Positions 24,008 through 31,710 of a stretch of DNA of 64,000 nt are shown here, piece after piece. The translations under genes were made by a program, and so were the position numbers. Within the stretch, counting starts at the first letter, position 1, and every line of letters begins with the position of its first letter. The DNA comes from Neobacillus notoginsengisoli (GTDB lineage: Bacteria; Bacillota; Bacilli; Bacillales; Cytobacillaceae): contig NZ_QWEG01000013.1 of assembly GCF_003515685.1 (NCBI RefSeq), forward strand, positions 1 to 64,000. The letters are read 5' to 3'. Under the pieces are notes generated by a model. The model saw nothing but the letters and a program-made list of their open reading frames with translations, was not told the origin of the DNA and did no database searches.

Positions 24008-25894
24008 GTGAAATATAAAACGCTTTTCTTACCATTGACTTTGTTCATCATACTTTACATATATCTGATTAAAACGAATGAAATTTGGCAGCTTCCTCTT
24101 CTGTTGACCATGGTTCTTTGCGTTTTTAGCAGTTGGCAGCTTTGGCTTGTACATAAATACCGTACAGAAACAACAGCCGCAAAAAAAGACCTTATTGAAA
24201 AAAACCAGAAGCTTGAGTCGGTGTTCAACCATTCGGCGCTTGGGATCATGCTTGCCGACCGCAATGGCAAACTATTAGATGCCAATCCAAAATTTTTAGA
24301 GATGCTCGGCTATTCCATGGAAGAAATCAAAACCCTTTCTTACATCGAATTAACTTTTCCGGATGACCGTGAAAAAGACATGGAACATTACGCGCTCGCC
24401 CTACAGAAGAAGCTGCCCTACTCGAAGGAGAAAAGATACATCAGGAAAGATGGCGGAATGTTTATTGGCAAATTGTCCGCCTCATTCATCCTTGATGATA
24501 AAGGATTCCCTATATACACTGTTGCCCATGTTGAGGACATCACAAAAGAAAAGCAGCTAGAGGATCATCTGAAGGAAAGCCAAAAGCGATATCGGGATCT
24601 CGTCACTTATTCCCCTGAACCATTTCTTGTCCAACGTGATGGAATGATTATTTTTGCCAACGAAAAGGCATGCAAAATAGTTGAATTGTCCATGACGGAG
24701 CTGCTTGGTAAGTCAATTTATGACTTCATAAGGCCCGAATTTCATCACAAGACGAGGAAAACACTTGCAGAGCTGCAGAATGTTTACGGGGAGGCAGAAA
24801 ACCGTCCTCTTGAAATCATCACCGCCAATGGCCGGAGATTGATTATTGAAATCACCCTCAAAGTGATCGATTACGAAGGCGCTCCTTCCATCCAGGCAAT
24901 TTTCCGCGATGTAACCGAACGGAGGCGCCTTGAGAAAGAATTGAGGAAAACCACAGAACGTTACCGCTTTATAACTGAGAATTCAAAGGACATCATTGCT
25001 TTTCTTTCCCCTGACGGGAGGTATGAATATATTTCCGATTCCTGCCGTGAGATTCTCGGATTTTCCCCGAAAGAGCTCCTCGGCGAAATTTCCTTCCATT
25101 ATGTCCATGAAGATGATGCGGCAGAGATGAGCAGTATCATAATTGGGGATAAAGCAGGAACAAGCGACCATTTTTCTCTACTTTACCGGCATAAGCTGAA
25201 AAATGGCGGTTATATTTGGTTTGAGACCGTAGCAAAATTACTTTTGAACGAGCAGGGAAAGGCTGAGTCCATTCTGGCGATTTCCAGGGATGCGACGAAA
25301 CGCAAGGAAAAGGAAAGAAGCCTTGAAACAGCCAATGATTTTCTCAAAATGCTTTCAAATCTCGATGGACTGACTGGGATTCCCAACAGGCGTTCTTTCG
25401 AGGAAACGCTTGATCATGAGTGGCAACGCTGTTTGGCATCCGGGACAGGCTTATCGGCAATCATGATTGATATCGACTGTTTTAAGGAATATAACGATAC
25501 TTTCGGCCATCTCGCCGGGGACGACTGTTTGAAAGAAGTCGCTTCCATTATAAAAGGTTCTGTCAAACGTCCAAGGGATTTTGTAGCAAGATATGGCGGC
25601 GAGGAATTTGTCGTTCTCCTTCCTGATACCGATTTGGCGGGATCCCGTAAAGTGGCTGAATTGATCAGGCATTCGGTTAGGGAAAAGGAAATCTCCCATA
25701 CTGCTTCCCAAGTCGACCATTTCGTCACGATTAGTGCAGGCTATGCATCCTTGCTTCCAGAAAACAGCCAATCTCCTAAGGAATTATTGCTTGAAGCTGA
25801 TTCAGCGCTTTATATTGCAAAACGCTCCGGGAAAAACAGAGCCTGCGGAATACATGAATACTCTGCACATCCAAAAAGAATAACTGTTAACTAA
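24008..25894 (+). CDS. Membrane-anchored PAS-PAS-PAS-GGDEF diguanylate cyclase
   Basis: A protein of about 628 residues. Two TM helices (about 6-23 and 30-50) are followed by a coil, three PAS domains (about 68-185, 192-310 and 318-435, each ending in an ED/RD(V/A)T-type PAC motif) and a GGDEF domain from 452. The active-site motif is GGEEF at 531-535, so it should make c-di-GMP from two GTP. RPRD at 522-525, five residues before GGEEF, is the inhibitory I-site. There is no EAL domain. The start is GTG 24008 or the TTG just before it, both behind GGGTGAT; TATAAT lies at 23983-23988. The stimulus is unknown. Confidence 0.92.
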   Translation: MKYKTLFLPLTLFIILYIYLIKTNEIWQLPLLLTMVLCVFSSWQLWLVHKYRTETTAAKKDLIEKNQKLESVFNHSALGIMLADRNGKLLDANPKFLEMLGYSMEEIKTLSYIELTFPDDREKDMEHYALALQKKLPYSKEKRYIRKDGGMFIGKLSASFILDDKGFPIYTVAHVEDITKEKQLEDHLKESQKRYRDLVTYSPEPFLVQRDGMIIFANEKACKIVELSMTELLGKSIYDFIRPEFHHKTRKTLAELQNVYGEAENRPLEIITANGRRLIIEITLKVIDYEGAPSIQAIFRDVTERRRLEKELRKTTERYRFITENSKDIIAFLSPDGRYEYISDSCREILGFSPKELLGEISFHYVHEDDAAEMSSIIIGDKAGTSDHFSLLYRHKLKNGGYIWFETVAKLLLNEQGKAESILAISRDATKRKEKERSLETANDFLKMLSNLDGLTGIPNRRSFEETLDHEWQRCLASGTGLSAIMIDIDCFKEYNDTFGHLAGDDCLKEVASIIKGSVKRPRDFVARYGGEEFVVLLPDTDLAGSRKVAELIRHSVREKEISHTASQVDHFVTISAGYASLLPENSQSPKELLLEADSALYIAKRSGKNRACGIHEYSAHPKRITVN

Positions 25895-25901
25895 AAGAGA
25901 C

Positions 25902-25930
25902 GGCCTGGATTCAATCCAGGCCGGTTTTTT
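25902..25930 (+). terminator. Terminator of the diguanylate cyclase gene
   Basis: A perfect GGCCTGGATTCAATCCAGGCC palindrome followed by GGTTTTTT. Confidence 0.9.
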
Positions 25931-25980
25931 ATTCCTATATCTATTGGACTAGGAACATGCCGGTCTGAAAAAGACTTTTA

Positions 25981-27240
25981 TTAGAACGGAGTCATGCAGA
26001 CAGGTTTAGGGTCTGTCTGAAACGCTTTTTCAATAAGACCAAGATAACTAGGATCACTTACCTTCATCCTGCCAAATTGGTACAGTTTACGGGCATTCAC
26101 TGCTCCCATTAAAAGCGAAGACATGTCTGATCCATCAAGCTCAATTTCAAACTCAGCCTCCTCCTCTTTTCCTTCCCCGAGCATGCCGTCTTCTAATTTC
26201 AAGCAAACGAATGACGGTTCCTCCAGCAGGAAGCTGTCATGGATACGCATTGTAAAGCAGGTAGAAACATGATTGAAATGTCGGCCGCTAAAATGAGTAG
26301 AGATGTTTTCCGGCAGGCTTACCCTGTACATCAGACCGACTCCGGATGTATTTGTTTCATGAAAAACACTCGGGATGAGGTGATTGCTGCTATTAGCAGG
26401 ATCACCTAGCATGTATTCAAGCGCATCGTCCTGTGTATTGAAAATAACCCTTTCAATCTGGTCCGCTTGAGTGTTCAAAAAGACGGCCAATCCAGATAAT
26501 GCCTTGGGTGTTTCGTAAATCAGTTCCCGGACAACAAGATGATTGCGGAGGAAGTTCTTTTTGTCCACCTGTTCGAAGCCAAAAACGATATATCCCTTCA
26601 ATTCCGACCCGCTAAAAAAACCCGCCACCCTGTTTTCGGGGTTTTCGAATATTTTTTCAATATCGTAAGCGGTTTTCAAAATCATCCCATGCGTTTTTTT
26701 CGCAAAGCGGTTATAACACTCCCTGATGGCGTTTCCGTCTGTCTCGGTCAGCATTGTCAGACCTTCCTTGCTGTCCGCGCCTGGAAAACTTCCCGGTTTA
26801 ATTTGATACTGATTCATTTTTGTTCCATAACCGTACCCCATTTTTTTATAAAAGCCCGGACTGAATGGGTACAGAAGCGTAACGGACATTCCTTTTTCTT
26901 TAAAATGGCGGATAAAAAATTCGATTAGTTCCTTTGCAACCTTTTCTTTTTTGTGCAAAAGATCAACCGCGACAAGTCCAACCCCGCCCGCGGGAACAAT
27001 TTTGCCGAAAAGATTCAGTTCAAACGAATGAAGCCTCATTCCGCCAAGTAACTTTCCTTCCCGGAACAATCCATAAAATTCGATGTTGCCCGATTTCTGC
27101 TGAGTCCGGAGCAGATTTCCAGCAAGTTTTTCTTTATATTCGAGAGTATTTTCTTTGTTTGCAGGAAAAGCCTGGATTGCGATGTGGGCAAAACCGGGAA
27201 AGTCAGCTTCCGTCAATTTTCTGATTTCCGACTGTTGCAT
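25981..27240 (-). CDS. Eis-like GNAT acetyltransferase with SCP2-type C-terminus
   Basis: A 419-residue protein of the enhanced-intracellular-survival (Eis) family. It has an N-terminal GNAT domain (GGMRLHSFELNLFGKIVPAGGVGLVAVDLLHKKEKVAKELIEFF), a second GNAT-like domain and a C-terminal sterol-carrier-like domain (about residues 310-419, DSFLLEEPSFVCLKLEDG...). Eis-type enzymes acetylate amines on aminoglycosides or proteins; the acceptor here is unknown. The last residue region ends CMTPF, and a C-terminal carboxylate is used in Eis catalysis. AAAGGAGAAG precedes the start. It lies 27 bp downstream of another acetyltransferase gene and is probably co-transcribed with it. Confidence 0.85.
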   Translation of the reverse strand: MQQSEIRKLTEADFPGFAHIAIQAFPANKENTLEYKEKLAGNLLRTQQKSGNIEFYGLFREGKLLGGMRLHSFELNLFGKIVPAGGVGLVAVDLLHKKEKVAKELIEFFIRHFKEKGMSVTLLYPFSPGFYKKMGYGYGTKMNQYQIKPGSFPGADSKEGLTMLTETDGNAIRECYNRFAKKTHGMILKTAYDIEKIFENPENRVAGFFSGSELKGYIVFGFEQVDKKNFLRNHLVVRELIYETPKALSGLAVFLNTQADQIERVIFNTQDDALEYMLGDPANSSNHLIPSVFHETNTSGVGLMYRVSLPENISTHFSGRHFNHVSTCFTMRIHDSFLLEEPSFVCLKLEDGMLGEGKEEEAEFEIELDGSDMSSLLMGAVNARKLYQFGRMKVSDPSYLGLIEKAFQTDPKPVCMTPF

Positions 27241-27267
27241 GTTTGTCTCTTCTCCTTTCCCGAGCCG

Positions 27268-28146
27268 TTACATTTCTCTGTTCATCATCACCTGATTGAC
27301 GAACGGAGTAAAACCAATTTCCTTAAGAACGGAATGGGCAATCTTGCTTCTTTGCGCCGGCAGGTTCAGGACAATTCGGCGAATTTCGTCATCGAATTGA
27401 CCGATCACACACCCCAATAAGGATTGAATAATTTTTCTTGCATCTTCTCTCGTTTCATCTGCTTCACTCTGATAAATGACCGTGCTAATATGTGCCCCTT
27501 CCTCATTAAAACTCTTCCGGAAATAAGCATAACCAGCTTCTTTGCCAGTTCTGTCAGTTAATATGACGGCTTCGGCATCCTTCGCACTTTGCCAATGTGT
27601 CTGCCATGGGTTGCCGCCTTTGTAAAATGGCAGAAGGCCTGCATGAAGCGGGTGAACTTTCCGGAACGTATAGCTGCCATCATGCTCTAGCGGACTCGCA
27701 TCCAGCTTTCCTTTTAGCTCCAGATACTCCAGGTGGTCAACATTTTTATAGCCGAGGCTTTCATAGAGGGCAATCGCCTTGTCATTCCCCTCAATTGCTT
27801 CTAGCATAGCGAGCTGGACGCCCTCCTCTTCATAGATGGCCAGCGTTTTTTCCATCAGCGCCCTGCCTACACCCTGCTGGCGAAATTTCACAGCTACAGC
27901 AGTCCCGCCGTTCCAGGCCGTCTTCACCCCTTTCAATGTCCGAATGCCACTGAGTATTAGTCCTGCAGGCTCACCATCAATAAAGGCGACAACACTTAAT
28001 GCAGGCGAAAGGTCTTCAAGCGGGAATCTCCTCAGGAATGCTTCATGCGTCATCGTCATATCCGCAAAGTACCCTTCAAAACCAGTGTTCCAGGCTGTCA
28101 GTGCTTCGTTAAATGTACAGTCGGCCAGCCGTTTTATTTCCATCAT
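27268..28146 (-). CDS. Two-domain GNAT acetyltransferase
   Basis: A 292-residue protein. The N-terminal half is a clear GNAT domain: VAVKFRQQGVGRALMEKTLAIYEEEGV followed by ANDK-like EGNDKAIALYESLGYKNVDHLEYL. The C-terminal half (from about 165) is a degenerate second GNAT-like domain ending FTPFVNQVMMNREM. Two consecutive ATGs follow GGGGGAGAT. It is the first gene of a two-gene acetyltransferase operon. The substrate is not predictable. Confidence 0.85.
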   Translation of the reverse strand: MMEIKRLADCTFNEALTAWNTGFEGYFADMTMTHEAFLRRFPLEDLSPALSVVAFIDGEPAGLILSGIRTLKGVKTAWNGGTAVAVKFRQQGVGRALMEKTLAIYEEEGVQLAMLEAIEGNDKAIALYESLGYKNVDHLEYLELKGKLDASPLEHDGSYTFRKVHPLHAGLLPFYKGGNPWQTHWQSAKDAEAVILTDRTGKEAGYAYFRKSFNEEGAHISTVIYQSEADETREDARKIIQSLLGCVIGQFDDEIRRIVLNLPAQRSKIAHSVLKEIGFTPFVNQVMMNREM

Positions 28147-28213
28147 GCCATCTCCCCCAGATCGGCTTAATTTTCCATCTTTTTTCAGTTTAACGGCTGC
28201 GGAGTTGTGCCGT

Positions 28214-28250
28214 CAAAAATGAAGAACCGGCCAAGTTCACTACCGGCCGG
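28214..28250 (-). terminator. Probable terminator of the methyltransferase gene
   Basis: CCGGCC pairs with GGCCGG across a 12-base loop; on the minus strand TTCTTCATTTTT follows. It lies about 75 bp downstream of the methyltransferase stop. Confidence 0.55.
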
Positions 28251-28323
28251 CAAGTTAAAAGTTTTTCTCTTTTTCATTGATTTGGCAAACTCTATAGAAG
28301 CACGCCTTCCAATCTATCTTTTT

Positions 28324-30213
28324 CTAAATGCTTCTAATATATGTGATTCCGCTTTTTTTCAACGTTTGAATCGCATTTGTTTTCACCGTGTCGTTCAAAA
28401 AGCCCGATTCCCTAAAAATGACCATTGTGTCAACATCACCTGCTTTGTGGCGTACAATCATTGAGACAAGGTCAAGTGTAACTTCCTCTTCAAGGCAAAT
28501 CAGAAGCGCGCCTTTTCTCGCTTTGTAGATTTTTTTGCCGGCAAAATCCAATTCCTTCAACCGTTCGGTGAGCGGAACCCCAACTTTAAGCAGCAGTTCG
28601 GTAAGCAGGTCCTCTTTTGTGCGCCCGGCCTTAATCATGTCTTCAAGATCAAATAGATTCCGTTCCAAATCGTTGTAGTCTGGTCTCCATGCCTTAAGAT
28701 TAGAAGAATCAAGCTTATATACTCTGAAGCCAGTGTCGATGATGTCCTTTGATCCTACTGCTTCGATCACTGAACCCGCTCGTCGGATCCTTTCCTTGGC
28801 TATCTCGCATATTGTCGAAAAACCCGCCTTAGCCGCTTCGGAATCCGGAGCTGCCCGCTCGGGGATCTGGACCATGATGAACTTCCGCCTGCTTCCAGAT
28901 TCCCTATTCACATCCATGACCGCATGAGCCGTTGTCGATGATCCCGAGAAGAAGTCAAGAACGATATCATCCTCCCCTGATCCAATCAAGACGAAGTCCT
29001 TAATCAGTTCAAGGGGTTTCGGATTGTCGAATACTTTTCCATTAAACAAGCGTTTCAGCAAATTTGTTCCGTTTCCCGAGCTGTATTCCGGCTTATAAAA
29101 AAGCGTTTTGGGCTTTTTGCCCCGTATCCCTTCCTCTTCCTCAAGACGCTGCTTTTTATAAAAAGAAATCCCATTTGCTGACTTTTTCACAATGAATTCA
29201 TCATATGTTTTTGCGAGAGTTTCCTTTGAACGTCGCCATGTCATTTCTTTTCCGTCGGCGGTTTTCGGATACACTTCGAAATCATCCGGATTCATCCGCT
29301 CGATCGAAATCCGGGTAAGTTCTTTTGTCACATAAATAGGATAATACCCTTTCGGCCGCTTCTCCCTTGCCCCGGCCTCGCCGGTCCTCATCAGTGTCGC
29401 TCCCTGTTTGTAATAGCCTTTCTCGTCCTTCAGGCTGTAATCACCGATGTCCTCCTCCGTTAATGGAAGCTGGTTGATCGAGTCTTCGTTGGCGATATTT
29501 TTTGCAAAAACAAGCGTATACTCATGTGTTCCCGAAAAACCGAACTGGTCATTGTTCCCCTTAAGGTTCATTATCGTTGGAAGCTGGGCGACGAAATTCA
29601 GTTCCCCAAAAATTTCATTGCAAATGGCCCTCAGGTTTGTCACCTCGTTATCATCAATCGACAGAAAGATGACACCGTTGTCGGCGAGGAGATTCCGCGC
29701 AAGCTTCAGGCGGGGATACATCATATTCAGCCAGTCCGTATGGAAACGGCCGCTCGTTTCGGCATTCGCCCTTGTCGTCTGGCCGGTTAGTTCTTTGTAG
29801 TTCTTTATCCCGCCATGAAAATTGTCTTTATAAACAAAGTCGCGGCCGGTGTTATACGGCGGATCTATATAAATCATTTTGAGTTTGCCGAAATAAGCCT
29901 TTTGCAAAATTTTCAGGACTTCAAGATTATCCCCTTCAATATAAAGGTTTTCAGTTTCGAACCAGTTCTTGCTTGAAGGCTTGTCAGGGCGAAGCGTTCC
30001 AGTGGATCGGCTGTGAGTCATCTTCATCGCTTTTTTCTTGCCATTCCAGCTGAATTCATACCTTTCCCTTTCAGTTTCAACGATTTCACCGAGCAGGAGT
30101 TTTAATTTTTCAAAATCAATTTTCCCTTCAATGAAAGCCTCCGGGAATAGCCGCATCAATTCTTTCCTATTCTGCTTCGCTAAATCGAACGAAGAATGGT
30201 CAACTGTTCGCAT
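28324..30213 (-). CDS. Type III Mod-like adenine DNA methyltransferase, solitary
   Basis: A 629-residue beta-class N6-adenine methyltransferase. Motif IV DPPYNTG is at 117-123 and motif I FFSGSSTT at 421-428; this order (IV, recognition region, I) defines the class. Target recognition lies in the stretch between. The C-terminus (VPLTERLKELDF... then NDTVKTNAIQTLKKSGI) is typical of Mod subunits of type III restriction systems. ATG 30213 with AAGGGGAG is preferred over the upstream start at 30234. No res gene lies on either side: upstream is a sigma-factor operon, downstream acetyltransferases. It may thus act as an orphan methylase. The recognition site is unknown. Confidence 0.88.
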   Translation of the reverse strand: MRTVDHSSFDLAKQNRKELMRLFPEAFIEGKIDFEKLKLLLGEIVETERERYEFSWNGKKKAMKMTHSRSTGTLRPDKPSSKNWFETENLYIEGDNLEVLKILQKAYFGKLKMIYIDPPYNTGRDFVYKDNFHGGIKNYKELTGQTTRANAETSGRFHTDWLNMMYPRLKLARNLLADNGVIFLSIDDNEVTNLRAICNEIFGELNFVAQLPTIMNLKGNNDQFGFSGTHEYTLVFAKNIANEDSINQLPLTEEDIGDYSLKDEKGYYKQGATLMRTGEAGAREKRPKGYYPIYVTKELTRISIERMNPDDFEVYPKTADGKEMTWRRSKETLAKTYDEFIVKKSANGISFYKKQRLEEEEGIRGKKPKTLFYKPEYSSGNGTNLLKRLFNGKVFDNPKPLELIKDFVLIGSGEDDIVLDFFSGSSTTAHAVMDVNRESGSRRKFIMVQIPERAAPDSEAAKAGFSTICEIAKERIRRAGSVIEAVGSKDIIDTGFRVYKLDSSNLKAWRPDYNDLERNLFDLEDMIKAGRTKEDLLTELLLKVGVPLTERLKELDFAGKKIYKARKGALLICLEEEVTLDLVSMIVRHKAGDVDTMVIFRESGFLNDTVKTNAIQTLKKSGITYIRSI

Positions 30214-30376
30214 CAATGACTCCCCTTGTATCAAATACGTGTATGTGAAAAGGACGGAAAATGCGCTTCACCATCCAGCACATATATTTTACCATATTAA
30301 ACGCGATCAGCCTGGGTAATTGAAGGAGAACAATGCCTGGAACGAGAAAAAGATGGTAAGAAAATGTTCTGAAGAG

Positions 30377-30402
30377 TGAAATTGCTCCCTCACTTCCACG
30401 TC
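30377..30402 (+). promoter_or_regulatory. ECF-type autoregulatory promoter
   Basis: TGAAAT at 30377-30382 and CGTC at 30399-30402 are separated by exactly 16 bp, matching the TGAAAC-N16-CGTC/A architecture of Bacillus extracytoplasmic-function sigma factors with one mismatch. The predicted transcript starts near 30408, which excludes the upstream ATG 30405 as the sigma gene's start and supports 30435. Confidence 0.7.
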
Positions 30403-30434
30403 AAATGAGTAAAGGAGTAAAAAGGAGGCCGGAC

Positions 30435-30965
30435 ATGCAAAAGGATGACCTCATCCATCGATGGTTCAATGAATACCATGATGATATTTATAACTACTTG
30501 GTTTACTATTTTGGCAGGAAAGACGTTGAAGACTTTGTCCAGGAAGCATTCCTGAAAGCCTTTCAAAATATTGGCCGATACGAGGGGCGGTCAAGTCCAA
30601 AAACATGGCTTATTTCAATTGCCCGGAATGTGGCGATTGACCATTTCAGGAAAAACAGGGTTAGCCGCTTTTTGCCCATAAGTCTGTTAAAGAAAGCAGC
30701 CTCAGAGGAAAAGTCTCCGCTCGACTTAGTGCTGGAAGACGAAACTAAGCAGGAGCTCTATGACATGATTAAGAAGATGAAACCCGCATACAGGGATGTG
30801 CTGATCCTCCGCGGCATCATGCAGCTTACCCCCAATGAAACTGCAAGTATCCTTGGCTGGGAGAAGGCAAAGGTCAATCTATCTTTTCATCGGGGGATTG
30901 AAAGCTTGAAAAAGATGTCAACAGAACAAAAAGGAGGTACCCGGAATGCAGCCATTAACGAATGA
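30435..30965 (+). CDS. ECF RNA polymerase sigma factor (SigX-like)
   Basis: A 176-residue sigma-70-family ECF factor. Region 2 reads YHDDIYNYLVYYFGRKDVEDFVQEAFLKAFQNIGRYEGRSSPKTWLISIARNVAIDHFRK. Region 4 reads MKPAYRDVLILRGIMQLTPNETASILGWEKAKVNLSFHRGIESLKK. The EGRSS-x-KTWL-x-SIAR-x-VAID-x-FRK segment is closest to B. subtilis SigX among the ECFs I know. ATG 30435 with AAGGAGG is preferred to the in-frame ATG 30405. It overlaps its anti-sigma gene by 20 bp and is preceded by an ECF promoter. It probably responds to envelope stress. Confidence 0.9.
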   Translation: MQKDDLIHRWFNEYHDDIYNYLVYYFGRKDVEDFVQEAFLKAFQNIGRYEGRSSPKTWLISIARNVAIDHFRKNRVSRFLPISLLKKAASEEKSPLDLVLEDETKQELYDMIKKMKPAYRDVLILRGIMQLTPNETASILGWEKAKVNLSFHRGIESLKKMSTEQKGGTRNAAINE

Positions 30966-31557
30966 CGAAATCAAGCGGGAGCTGAGCAGCTTTCCTCGCT
31001 TCGAACTCGCCAAGGAAGAGAGAGTGAAAATTGCCGCTTCCCTCCTTAAAACGGAAACTGTCTCAAAGCCGAAAAAACGCCTTGTCCCTGCTTTGTTTAG
31101 TTTTGTTATCCTCGCAGCGCTGTTCATCGGCATGTCGACTTTTGTTCTGAACAGCCTTTCCGGAGATAATACGTGGCATTCGGGGGCAACAGTCTATCAC
31201 GGCAAAAAGTTTTCAATTGATCCAATGGGCGCATTTGCGGTTAAAAAACTTTCCAATGATACAGTCGAGTTTTACCAGGAAGATAAAAAAGTAGGCGGGA
31301 TTGAAATCTTGACAGAAAATGAAATGCATCTAAACATCTCCAAGCAGAATGTTTTTGAAAGCAACAATCTCCCAGGCTTTCTATATCCCCTCCGCTTTAC
31401 GCTGGATCATCAAAAAACGATGGAAGCAGTTCAGATTCGCCACTACTTTTTCCTTTCGGAGAAATCGAAGCTCCGCTACCATGTTTATTTTTATTCTCCT
31501 GATGTTGGTGATTCGGAAGCAGAAAAGATTTCAAGGAGTTTTAGGATAAGGGAATGA
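30946..31557 (+). CDS. Membrane anti-sigma factor for the ECF sigma
   Basis: A 203-residue protein. The cytosolic N-terminus is about 45 residues (MQPLTNDEIKRELSSFPRFELAKEERVKIAASLLK), followed by one TM helix (about 46-68, LVPALFSFVILAALFIGMSTFVL) and an extracellular domain of about 130 residues. It lies immediately downstream of, and overlaps, the sigma gene, which is the standard sigma/anti-sigma arrangement. It has no zinc HxxxCxxC motif. The external part resembles no domain I can name; AGGTACCCGGA lies upstream. It should hold the sigma factor at the membrane until stress. Confidence 0.8.
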   Translation: MQPLTNDEIKRELSSFPRFELAKEERVKIAASLLKTETVSKPKKRLVPALFSFVILAALFIGMSTFVLNSLSGDNTWHSGATVYHGKKFSIDPMGAFAVKKLSNDTVEFYQEDKKVGGIEILTENEMHLNISKQNVFESNNLPGFLYPLRFTLDHQKTMEAVQIRHYFFLSEKSKLRYHVYFYSPDVGDSEAEKISRSFRIRE

Positions 31558-31562
31558 CTAAA

Positions 31563-31595
31563 ACTGCCGGTAAAAACGCCGGCGGTTTTTTCTTT
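31563..31595 (+). terminator. Terminator of the sigma/anti-sigma operon
   Basis: CTGCCGG pairs with CCGGCGG across TAAAAACG, followed by TTTTTTCTTTTT. Confidence 0.85.
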
Positions 31596-31635
31596 TTGCA
31601 AAGGGAAAATGATGATAAAGAAAAATTTGTAAAAA

Positions 31636-31688
31636 TGCTCAAAATTTCACAATAATAGATTGTGAAGTTTTGAGCATGATAGTATACT
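31636..31688 (+). promoter_or_regulatory. ndh promoter overlapped by a 41-bp palindromic operator
   Basis: Bases 31636-31676 form two 18-bp arms around a 5-bp centre. The left arm is TGCTCAAAATTTCACAAT and the right ATTGTGAAGTTTTGAGCA, with one mismatch. TTGTGA (31660-31665), inside the right arm, is 17 bp from TATACT (31683-31688), so the palindrome covers the -35. TTGTGAA/TTCACAA are half-sites of the redox repressor Rex, which controls ndh in Bacillus, but here they face outward instead of inward. No T-run follows, so it is not a terminator. Confidence 0.65.
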
Positions 31689-31710
31689 ATAAGTGAAGGG
31701 AGTGGTACGG

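Noticed and set aside
31648-31667. Canonical Rex box
   Set aside because: The half-sites are in the outward order TTCACAA...TTGTGAA, not TTGTGAA-N4-TTCACAA, so only a Rex-like reading is kept.
31636-31676. Intrinsic terminator
   Set aside because: The hairpin is long but has no T-run, and a proper terminator already lies at 31563-31595.
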